Of a DNA stretch of 64,000 bases, positions 18,248 to 26,077 are shown in pieces (position 1 is the first letter of the stretch; every line of letters begins with the position of its first letter). Origin of the DNA: Agrobacterium genomosp. 13 str. CFBP 6927 (lineage in GTDB: Bacteria > Pseudomonadota > Alphaproteobacteria > Rhizobiales > Rhizobiaceae). Both the position numbers and the translations under genes were made by a program. The notes beneath the pieces were generated by a model. That model was not told the origin of the DNA. It saw nothing but the letters and a program-made list of their open reading frames with translations, and did no database searches. The stretch is from the NCBI GenBank assembly GCA_900012615.1, contig LT009756.1, positions 2,764,325 through 2,828,324 of the forward strand. The letters run 5' to 3'.

Positions 18248-21200
18248 TTACTTCTTCAGCTGCTCCTTAAGGGCAGCGAGCTTTGCGAAAGGTGAATCCG
18301 GATCGAGCGGCTTCTCCTTGCGGGGAGGCTTGGCTTCGAAACGCTGCTGACCCTGCGGTTTTCCGCCGCGGTCATTACGGTCCGGCCTGTCCTTGCGCTC
18401 GCCGCGATCCTGACGATCGTTGCGATTGCCGCGGTCAGGGCGTCCACCATCACGCTTGCGCTCACCCTCGCCACCGCGATTGGCGGCTTCGCGATTTGCG
18501 CCGTCACGATTATCGCGACGGCCTTCACCACGACGCTCGCTTTGCTCGCGCGCACCATCACGGCCTTGACCGCGATTGCCCGGACGACGGTTTTCGCTAC
18601 GCTGGTTCTCGTTGCGGCCACCCGGGCGCCACAGAAGAACGGGCTTGGGTTCGGCAACCTCAGTGCTTTCCGCAGGCACGGTCTCACCAACCGCAGCTTC
18701 GTCGCTGACGGCTTGCGCGACCGGCGTTTCCTCGACGGTTTCAACAGCCGCCGTTTCGGATGCCTGTTCTTCCGAAGCGGGCTCATCCTGCTCGGCCTCA
18801 GCGCTTTCCTCTTCCGCCACCGCCTCAGTGGCGGCCGGAGCAGCAGCGCCGGTCTGGCTGGCGAGGAAGGCCTGCGCCTCTTCCGCCGTCACCTGGTCGG
18901 CACGGTAGCCGAGACCCTTGAGAATCTCCTCCATGTCGTCGAGCGTCGCGCCGAGAATGGAGAGCATCGCGGTCGTTGTCGTGAAGCGACGGCCATCATA
19001 GGCGCCTTCCGGGCGCGGCTGCTGGCCGGGCTTCCACTGCAACAGCGGACGAATGAGATCAGCCAGACGCTCGAGAATGTCGATACGGACCGCACGCTTT
19101 CCAAGGAAACGGAAACCGGCAAGCTTGTAGAACATGCGCTCAAAGGCGGGGTCCGTTACCACGGAGGTGCGGCCGGCAGCCAGCACCGGAATGAGATCGC
19201 CATAACCCGGCTTGCCGAGGCCATCATTCTTCAGCGCCCAGAGCAGCGTCACAAGCTCGGCCGGAGCCGGCTTCAGCAATGCAGGCAGGAAGACGTGATA
19301 GGCGCCAAAACGCACGCCGTAGCGACGCATGGAGGCGCGCGCGTCCTGATCCAGAGACTTCACGTCTTCGGTGACGTCGCGGCGGAACAGAACGCCAAGA
19401 TTTTCGACCAGCTGGAACGCCAGGCCCTTTGCCAGACCCTGAAGGTCTTCGGCGCGTGAAATATCGTCCAGCGGCTTCAGCACCGTCGCAATCTGGTGAT
19501 TGACGAAACGTTCGACGCGCGCCAGCGCGTGATCGCGGGCATTGCCGCTCAACTGTTCGTCGGCAAGCAGGATCACACGCGGCTTCATGATGTTGTCACC
19601 TGCCGAAAGGCGGGCCACCGGCTCGCCCAACCAGCGAACCAGACCATCGGAGCCCAAAGCAAGATCGCCATTTCCACTGGCGTGCAGACGCGCGGCACGC
19701 GCCTCGTATTCGAGCGCGAGCGCCTTTTGCGCCGCAGCCTGCACGGCCTTCTGATCCGGCCCTTCCATTCCCGGCACCGGCGTGAACCGGAACCCGGCCA
19801 ACTGGCCGACGTGATGTCCTTCTACGAAGACATCACCATTTACACTGATTTCAGCTTCAAGCATCGCATTCTCTCTCAGGCGCCTCATGAGCACAGATGT
19901 CCTGCGATCAACAAAGCGTTTCGTCAACCTTTCATGTAGCGCATCGGACAATCGATCTTCGATTTCCCGCGTCTTTTCTTGCCAGTGTGTCGGATCGGCA
20001 AGCCATCCTGGGCGGTTCGATACATAAGTCCATGTTCTGATCTGCGCAATCCTTGCAGACAGGGTATCGATCTCTCCATCCGTGCGATCGGCGCGGCGCA
20101 CCTGCTCTGACATGAAATCTTCGTTCACGGCACCGCGTTTTACGAGGTCGAAATAGAGCGTCGATATCAGGTCGGCATGCTGGGCAGGCGCGATACGGCG
20201 ATAGTCGGGAAGCGCGCAGGCCTCCCATAGTTTTTCCACCCGCGCATCGCTCGTCGTCACGTCGATGATTTCAGGATAACGCGACAGATATTCCAGCGCC
20301 TGCTGGTCGATTGCGGGCAAGGCCCGGGAAAGCCCCTGGATCGTGGGTGCCGCATCAAGGCTCGCGCGCAGATTGGCGATGGAGGAAAAATCGAAATTCT
20401 TCGTCCGCCATTGCAGCACCTTCACCGCATCGAACTGATGGGTTTCGATACGTTCCACCAATTCGTCGTCAAAGGGATCAACGCGCCCCGTCACGCCAAA
20501 GGTGCCATCGCGAAGATGTCGGCCGGCGCGGCCGGCGATCTGACCGATCTCACCCGGATTGAGATTGCGGAACTGGTAACCGTCAAATTTACGGTCCTGC
20601 GCGAAGGCGACATGATCAACATCGAGGTTAAGCCCCATGCCAATGGCGTCCGTCGCGACAAGATATTCGACATCGCCGGACTGGTAGAGCCCGACCTGGG
20701 CATTGCGCGTTCGCGGCGAAAGCGCGCCCATCACCACAGCCGCACCGCCGCGCTGGCGCCGCACCAGCTCTGCGATGGCATAAACCTCTTCGGCCGAAAA
20801 GGCGACGATGGCCGTGCGTTGCGGCAGACGGGTGATCTTTTTCTGGCCCGCATAAAAAAGCTGCGACAGGCGCGGCCGCTCGACCACGGTAATTCCCGGC
20901 AGCAGCTTCTCAAGGATCGGGCGCATTGTGCCTGCACCGAGAAGCAGCGTTTCCTCCCGCCCGCGCAAGTGCAGCACGCGGTCGGTGAAGATGTGGCCAC
21001 GTTCCAGATCACCGGCCAGCTGCACCTCGTCGATCGCGACGAATGCGGCCGTCGTCTCGCGCGGCATGGCTTCCACCGTGCAGACCGAATATTTGGCTTT
21101 GGGAGGGGAAATCTTTTCTTCGCCGGTAATCAGCGCCACATTCGGCGCACCCACCTTTTCAACGAGACGGGTATAGACCTCCCGCGCCAGAAGGCGCAGC

Positions 21201-21313
21201 GGCAGGCCGATGACACCGCTGCCATGCGCCACCATCCGCTCGATCGCGTAATGGGTCTTGCCGGTATTGGTGGGGCCGAGAACGGCCGTGACACCGCGGC
21301 CGCTCAGGATCAT
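18248..21313 (-). CDS. Suv3-like DEAD/DEAH-box RNA helicase with Arg/Gly/Asn-rich C-terminal tail
   Basis: A 1021-residue protein. The superfamily 2 helicase core has GPTNTGKTHYAIERM (Walker A, near residue 15), DEVQ (Walker B, about 94), a SAT-like LGAGTMRP, and motif VI IGQIAGRAGRH (about 280). This layout matches mitochondrial Suv3 and its alphaproteobacterial relatives. Residues from about 830 are low complexity: an acidic Ala/Glu run, then a long tract rich in Arg, Asn, Gly and Asp, ending in a PLDPDSPFAKLAALKEQLKK element. Such tails often bind RNA or RNase E-like partners. The ATG at 21313 is preferred; a TTG at 21328 is possible. It is co-transcribed with the S4 protein. The degradosome role is inference. 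Confidence 0.88.
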   Translation of the reverse strand: MILSGRGVTAVLGPTNTGKTHYAIERMVAHGSGVIGLPLRLLAREVYTRLVEKVGAPNVALITGEEKISPPKAKYSVCTVEAMPRETTAAFVAIDEVQLAGDLERGHIFTDRVLHLRGREETLLLGAGTMRPILEKLLPGITVVERPRLSQLFYAGQKKITRLPQRTAIVAFSAEEVYAIAELVRRQRGGAAVVMGALSPRTRNAQVGLYQSGDVEYLVATDAIGMGLNLDVDHVAFAQDRKFDGYQFRNLNPGEIGQIAGRAGRHLRDGTFGVTGRVDPFDDELVERIETHQFDAVKVLQWRTKNFDFSSIANLRASLDAAPTIQGLSRALPAIDQQALEYLSRYPEIIDVTTSDARVEKLWEACALPDYRRIAPAQHADLISTLYFDLVKRGAVNEDFMSEQVRRADRTDGEIDTLSARIAQIRTWTYVSNRPGWLADPTHWQEKTREIEDRLSDALHERLTKRFVDRRTSVLMRRLRENAMLEAEISVNGDVFVEGHHVGQLAGFRFTPVPGMEGPDQKAVQAAAQKALALEYEARAARLHASGNGDLALGSDGLVRWLGEPVARLSAGDNIMKPRVILLADEQLSGNARDHALARVERFVNHQIATVLKPLDDISRAEDLQGLAKGLAFQLVENLGVLFRRDVTEDVKSLDQDARASMRRYGVRFGAYHVFLPALLKPAPAELVTLLWALKNDGLGKPGYGDLIPVLAAGRTSVVTDPAFERMFYKLAGFRFLGKRAVRIDILERLADLIRPLLQWKPGQQPRPEGAYDGRRFTTTTAMLSILGATLDDMEEILKGLGYRADQVTAEEAQAFLASQTGAAAPAATEAVAEEESAEAEQDEPASEEQASETAAVETVEETPVAQAVSDEAAVGETVPAESTEVAEPKPVLLWRPGGRNENQRSENRRPGNRGQGRDGAREQSERRGEGRRDNRDGANREAANRGGEGERKRDGGRPDRGNRNDRQDRGERKDRPDRNDRGGKPQGQQRFEAKPPRKEKPLDPDSPFAKLAALKEQLKK

Positions 21314-21739
21314 GGGGCGAAAATTCAACGTACTATCCGCGAATCGACTTCATCTGCTTGTCGTGCCGGCCGCCATTGCTGGTGCGGTCCGCACGCACCA
21401 CACATGGCAATGCCCGCCGACAAAGGCAATAGGCCTTGCCCGTAAAGTGGGTCGCGGCTGTTGCTGCACCAACTTTTCCGTTCAGATTCAGCTGGTTGAG
21501 AGGACAAAAAGAATCCGGCGAAAACGAAATCGATTCGGTTGCGGAACAGTCTGCGAACGAATCGAATACGAATCGCTGACTCGGTGGGATTCAGCTTTTG
21601 TTCCCCACAGCATCTGGTTGGCAAACCGGCGTCCCATACCAGATTGTGAATCCGGGTAAGTCCTTGCCCGGATTCAAGTTTGCAGCACCGACTTTTGACC
21701 CAAAATACCGGAATCGGCTGTCAAGCCGCAATCGCGGTA
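21314..21739. other. 426-bp non-coding stretch with 11 GANTC (CcrM) sites
   Basis: No convincing gene is present. GANTC pentamers start at 21341, 21485, 21511, 21532, 21559, 21570, 21578, 21588, 21648, 21671 and 21711, ten of them within 231 bp. The octamer GAATCCGG occurs at 21511, 21648 and, inverted, at 21668. A near-perfect inverted repeat sits at 21647-21676. The stretch separates the helicase start from the hydroxylase stop, so the helicase promoter must lie within it. Confidence 0.8.
21647..21676. repeat. inverted repeat within the GANTC-rich spacer
   Basis: TGAATCCGGG (21647-21656) is exactly complementary to CCCGGATTCA (21667-21676), with a 10-nt spacer that can pair further. No T run follows on either strand, so a plain terminator is unlikely. 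Confidence 0.75.
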
Positions 21740-22954
21740 TCAGAGCGCCTCGCCGGCGAGCAAACGTGGCGCGTTCGCATCTGTCGTTCCGGCGGCCTGC
21801 CCGATGAAATAGGATTTCAGCGCCGGCAAACGATCCACAACACCAAGACCGAAATCCCGCATGATGCGGATGGGACCGACATCGTTGGAAAAAAGCCGGT
21901 TCAGCACATCCGTCGTCACCCCCATCCGCAAGGTGTCGAAACGCCGCCACGACTGATAACGCTCCAGAACATTGAGCGAGCCGATATCGAGACCGAGACG
22001 GTCAGCCTCGACCACGGTTTCGGCCAGGGCCGCGACATCCTTGAAGCCGAGATTGAGGCCTTGGCCCGAGATCGGGTGAATTCCGTGCGCCGCATCGCCG
22101 GCAAGCGCAAAACGCGGCGCGACGAAGGAGCGCGCCAGCGTCAACCCCAGGGGAAAGGCACGGCGCGGACCGACGGGTCGGACAGGGCCGAGCTTGTGAC
22201 CGAACCGGCGCTCGAGCTCTTCCTCGAACACCAGATCGTCGGAGGCGACCAACCTGTCGGCATCGGCCGTCCGTTCCGTCCAGACCAGCGACGAACGGTT
22301 TCCTTTCAGTGGCAGGATGGCAAAAGGCCCAGAGGGCAGGAAATGCTCCTCCGCACAGCCCTCATGCGGCCGCTCATGTTCAACGGTGGTAACGATACCG
22401 GACTGGTCATAAGCCCAGTGCACTGTCTTGATGCCCGCCATATCCCTGAGCGCCGAGCGAACGCCATCGCAGGCGACAAGCAGCCGCGCTTCCAGCGCCG
22501 AACCGTCGGAAAGCGAGATGGATGTCGATTGCGACCCCGCGGTAAACCCGGAAACACTGAGGCCATGGCGGATGTCTATGCCAAGGCGCTCGCACAGGCC
22601 GCGCAGCGCACCCACCATCGCCACATTCGGAACCATATGGGCGAAGGGCCTGCCCTCTTCCACCACACCGTCGAAGGTGAGAAATACCGGACGGACCGGG
22701 TCGGCAGTCTTCGAATCAGTAACGATCATCTTGTTGATCGGCTGGGCTTCCGGCTCGATTTCGCTCCATATCCCGAAAACATCGAGCATGCGCGTGGCCG
22801 CCGCGATGATCGCAGAGGCGCGGACGTCCTTCTTCCAGACATCCTCTGGAGCCGCCTCAACCACCTGCACGTTAAGATGCCGGGCCGCCTGCTTAATTGC
22901 GACAGCAACGGAAAGACCGACATATCCGCCGCCTGCAACCACCACGTCGAGCAT
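21740..22954 (-). CDS. UbiH/UbiF-family FAD-dependent hydroxylase (ubiquinone synthesis)
   Basis: A 404-residue flavin monooxygenase. The N-terminal dinucleotide motif is VVVAGGGYVGLSVA, the middle motif is LLVACDGVRSALR (near 165), and the FAD ribityl motif is ALAGDAAHGIHPISGQGLNLG (near 300). This set defines the UbiH/UbiF/Coq6 family, which hydroxylates the ubiquinone ring. The start at 22954 follows GAGGAGAAGCGCG, a clear ribosome-binding site; frames starting upstream lack one. Alphaproteobacteria often have one or two such enzymes with broad position specificity (UbiL, UbiM, UbiF), so I do not assign a specific symbol. It is divergent from tesB. Confidence 0.88.
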   Translation of the reverse strand: MLDVVVAGGGYVGLSVAVAIKQAARHLNVQVVEAAPEDVWKKDVRASAIIAAATRMLDVFGIWSEIEPEAQPINKMIVTDSKTADPVRPVFLTFDGVVEEGRPFAHMVPNVAMVGALRGLCERLGIDIRHGLSVSGFTAGSQSTSISLSDGSALEARLLVACDGVRSALRDMAGIKTVHWAYDQSGIVTTVEHERPHEGCAEEHFLPSGPFAILPLKGNRSSLVWTERTADADRLVASDDLVFEEELERRFGHKLGPVRPVGPRRAFPLGLTLARSFVAPRFALAGDAAHGIHPISGQGLNLGFKDVAALAETVVEADRLGLDIGSLNVLERYQSWRRFDTLRMGVTTDVLNRLFSNDVGPIRIMRDFGLGVVDRLPALKSYFIGQAAGTTDANAPRLLAGEAL

Positions 22955-23040
22955 CGCGCTTCTCCTCAAATCTTGTGCACGCATCATCGGCGCACTATAG
23001 ACCATGTGACGTCTTCCTACAGCCGGAGCAGGCCGAAAAA

Positions 23041-23925
23041 ATGTCGCATCCTTTGCAAACGTCAGACCCGATGGCCAATCTCATCGCCACGCTCGATCTC
23101 GAAAAGCTGGAAGAGAACCTGTTCCGTGGCGAAAGCCCGCAAATCGGCTGGCAGCGCGTCTTCGGCGGCCAGGTCATAGCGCAAGCCCTGATCGCGGCAC
23201 AGAGAACCGTGGATGACGACCGCCTCGTGCACTCGCTGCATGCCTATTTCATGCGCCCCGGTGATCCGCTCGTCCCCATCCTCTACCAGGTGGAGCGTAT
23301 CCGCGACGGCGCCAGCTTCTGCACCCGCCGTGTGGTCGCCATCCAGCATGGCAAGGCGATTTTTTCCATGTCCGCGTCGTTTCAGATATTCGAGGACGGC
23401 TTTAATCATCAGATAAAAATGCCTGACGTGCTGCCGCCCGAAAAACTGATGAGCGAGGAGCAGATGCAGGCAGCCTTCCTTGCCAATGCACCCGCTTCGA
23501 TCCGCAAATACTGGAGCAACAAGCGCCCGATCGAGATAAGACCGGTGTCGCTGACCCATTATATCTCGAAGGAAAAACTCGAACCGCAACAGGATATATG
23601 GGTTCGCGCCGTCGGCGAAGTGCCCGACAATCCGCGGTTCCAGTCGGCCATTCTCGCCTATCTGTCGGACATGACCCTGCTCGATACATCGCTCTACGCC
23701 CATGGAACGACGATCTTTGATCCTTCCATTCAGGTGGCGAGCCTCGATCACGCCATGTGGTTCCACCGCCCCTGCCGGCTGGATGACTGGCTGCTATATA
23801 CGCAGGATAGCCCCAGCGCCTCCGGTGCGCGCGGTTTGACGCGTGGCAATATTTTCACCAGACAGGGTGAGCTGGTCGCCTCCGTCGCACAGGAAGGTTT
23901 GATCCGCAAAAGGGCAAATGATTAA
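23041..23925 (+). CDS. tesB: acyl-CoA thioesterase II
   Basis: A 294-residue double hot-dog thioesterase that cleaves medium- and long-chain acyl-CoA, close to the E. coli TesB length. Family stretches are GWQRVFGGQVIAQAL (about 37), HSLHAYFMRPGDP (about 64), the second hot-dog with AILAYLSDMTLLDTSL (about 203), and the C-terminal SLDHAMWFHRP, followed by the QEGLIR ending. The conserved Asp, Ser/Thr and Gln of the active site lie in these segments. The start at 23041 gives the family N-terminus. It is divergent from the ubiquinone hydroxylase across 86 nt and ends 225 nt before glnK. Confidence 0.95.
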   Translation: MSHPLQTSDPMANLIATLDLEKLEENLFRGESPQIGWQRVFGGQVIAQALIAAQRTVDDDRLVHSLHAYFMRPGDPLVPILYQVERIRDGASFCTRRVVAIQHGKAIFSMSASFQIFEDGFNHQIKMPDVLPPEKLMSEEQMQAAFLANAPASIRKYWSNKRPIEIRPVSLTHYISKEKLEPQQDIWVRAVGEVPDNPRFQSAILAYLSDMTLLDTSLYAHGTTIFDPSIQVASLDHAMWFHRPCRLDDWLLYTQDSPSASGARGLTRGNIFTRQGELVASVAQEGLIRKRAND

Positions 23926-23928
23926 ATA

Positions 23929-23954
23929 ATGTGCTTTTCTAGAAAATCGCACAT
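23929..23954. repeat. dyad downstream of tesB, in the glnK upstream region
   Basis: A perfect 12-bp palindrome TTTTCTAGAAAA is flanked by ATGTGC and GCACAT arms, with a 2-nt asymmetry. It begins 3 nt after the tesB stop and about 95 nt before the sigma54 element. It could be a weak terminator hairpin or an activator site for glnK. Confidence 0.5.
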
Positions 23955-24048
23955 TTAATAGACGCAAATTTCGTCGACAAATGCCCCTTTTTCAGACGAA
24001 TTTCATATAAGTTTTATATTTCAATAACTTATATCCACCCATCAAAAC

Positions 24049-24064
24049 TGGCACGCCCTTTGAA
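24049..24064 (+). promoter_or_regulatory. sigma54 (RpoN) promoter of glnK-amtB
   Basis: TGGCACGCCCTTTGAA matches the -24/-12 consensus TGGCACG-N4-TTGCW at all but one position (TTGAA for TTGCA), with correct spacing. It is 87 nt before the glnK ATG. Nitrogen-limited expression through NtrC and RpoN is the established pattern for glnK-amtB. Confidence 0.88.
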
Positions 24065-24090
24065 TGTATGTCCGCAGTCGCTGTTACTGA

Positions 24091-24489
<399 letters not shown>

Positions 24490-24518
24490 AGCACGGCTGA
24501 CAGGGGAGTTTTCTAGCT

Positions 24519-25868
24519 ATGCAACTCAACAAGTTTTCAACGCTCGGCAAGCTGGGCGCCGGTGTGGCGGCCCTGATGGCACCGGCCATCGCCTTTGCCC
24601 AGGAAGCCGCGCCGGCAGTAGCGGCGGCGGCGCCCGTTCCGGAAAAAGCCGACACCGCATTCATGTATGTCGCGACGATCCTCGTGCTTTTCATGATCAT
24701 TCCGGGTCTCGCCCTGTTTTACGGCGGTCTCGTCCGCACCAAGAACATGCTCTCCGTCCTCATGCAGTGCACGGTCGTCGCTGCAGTCATGATGCTCGTC
24801 TGGGTAATCTACGGTTATTCCTTCGCCTTCGGCGGTGGCACCGGCCCCTATTTCGGCGGCTTCGGCAAGCTGTTCCTCTCGGGCGTTTCGCTTGACAGCA
24901 CGTCGGCAACCTTCTCCGAAGGTGTGGTGATCTACGAATACACCTTCATCGCCTTCCAGATGACCTTTGCGGCCATCACGCCTGCGCTGATCGTCGGTGC
25001 CTTTGCGGAACGCGTGAAGTTCTCCGCCGTCATCCTCTTCACCATCCTGTGGGCAACCTTCGTCTATTTCCCGATTGCACACATGGTATGGGATGCGAAC
25101 GGCCTGATCTTCGGCATGGGCGCTCTCGACTTCGCCGGCGGCACGGTCGTTCACATCAATGCCGGTGTGGCAGGCCTGATCGGCGCGATCATGGTCGGCA
25201 AGCGTACCGGCTTCGGCAAGGACATGATGGCACCGCACTCCATGACGCTGACGATGGTCGGCGCAGCCATGCTGTGGTTCGGCTGGTTCGGCTTCAATGC
25301 CGGCTCCAACCTCGAAGCATCGGGCGGAGCGGTTCTCGCAACCATGAACACCTTCCTCGCAACCGCAGCAGCCGTCGTTTCCTGGTCGCTGGTTGAAAGC
25401 TTCACCCGCGGCAAGGCCTCCATGCTGGGCGCTGCTTCGGGCATGATCGCCGGCCTCGTCGCCGTCACGCCTGCGGCCGGCTCGGTTGGACCGATGGGTG
25501 CGATCGTTCTCGGCCTCATCGTTTCGCCGATCTGCTACTTCTTCGTCTCGGTCGTGAAGAACAAGTTCGGTTACGACGATACGGCTGACGTCTTCGGCGT
25601 CCACGGCATCGGCGGCATCATCGGCGCCCTCGGCACCGGCATCTTCACCTCGCCGCTGCTTGGCGGCACGGGCAAGCCGGACTTCTCCATCGCCTCGCAG
25701 GTCTGGACGCAGTTCGTCGCCGTCGCCATCACCATCGTCTGGTGCGCCATTGTCTCGGCAATCCTCTACAAGATCGTCGACGTCATCGTTGGCCTGCGGG
25801 TTCCGGTCGAAGCGGAACGCGAAGGTCTCGACCTCGCAACCCACGGCGAAGCCGCCTACCACTCTTAA
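24519..25868 (+). CDS. amtB: ammonium transporter
   Basis: A 449-residue ammonium channel with an N-terminal signal sequence (cleavage likely after AFA near residue 27) and 11 predicted membrane helices. Conserved runs include [18 protein letters not shown] (about 64), the twin-histidine segments [17 protein letters not shown] (about 208) and [18 protein letters not shown] (about 356), and [11 protein letters not shown] (about 252). Ammonia moves down its gradient after deprotonation at the outer site. It is 29 nt after glnK and co-transcribed from the sigma54 promoter. It ends at a strong terminator. Confidence 0.96.
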   Translation: MQLNKFSTLGKLGAGVAALMAPAIAFAQEAAPAVAAAAPVPEKADTAFMYVATILVLFMIIPGLALFYGGLVRTKNMLSVLMQCTVVAAVMMLVWVIYGYSFAFGGGTGPYFGGFGKLFLSGVSLDSTSATFSEGVVIYEYTFIAFQMTFAAITPALIVGAFAERVKFSAVILFTILWATFVYFPIAHMVWDANGLIFGMGALDFAGGTVVHINAGVAGLIGAIMVGKRTGFGKDMMAPHSMTLTMVGAAMLWFGWFGFNAGSNLEASGGAVLATMNTFLATAAAVVSWSLVESFTRGKASMLGAASGMIAGLVAVTPAAGSVGPMGAIVLGLIVSPICYFFVSVVKNKFGYDDTADVFGVHGIGGIIGALGTGIFTSPLLGGTGKPDFSIASQVWTQFVAVAITIVWCAIVSAILYKIVDVIVGLRVPVEAEREGLDLATHGEAAYHS

Positions 25869-25907
25869 GATCCGGGAAAAGGGGTTCTCCATCCCCTTAC
25901 CCAAAAG

Positions 25908-25933
25908 AAGGCCCGCTCCGGCGGGCCTTTTTC
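25908..25933 (+). terminator. rho-independent terminator of glnK-amtB
   Basis: Stem AAGGCCCGC / GCGGGCCTT with a TCCG tetraloop, followed by a T-rich tract, 40 nt after the amtB stop. Confidence 0.93.
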
Positions 25934-25971
25934 TTTGCCGTAAATGCACATGCAACTGCAAAAAACCGCAT

Positions 25972-25990
25972 GGTTAACACGACATTAACC
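25972..25990. promoter_or_regulatory. CtrA-type box upstream of ftsK
   Basis: GGTTAACACGACATTAACC holds TTAA-N7-TTAA with exact spacing and outer GG/CC symmetry, matching the CtrA consensus TTAA-N7-TTAAC perfectly. It lies about 90 nt before the ftsK start. CtrA control of division genes is established in alphaproteobacteria; binding here is inferred. Confidence 0.75.
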
Positions 25991-26077
25991 AGCAAGCGGT
26001 TAGTTTTCCCTGTCAATCCGGGATCAGGTCACCTGCCGGATCTTGCCGAAACCAGGAAAAACGACGGGTTCAGGGAC

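Noticed and set aside
21325-21624. A 99-codon frame on the minus strand before the helicase gene
   Set aside because: It spans the GANTC cluster and has basic, Cys-rich composition without family resemblance, so it is more likely chance.
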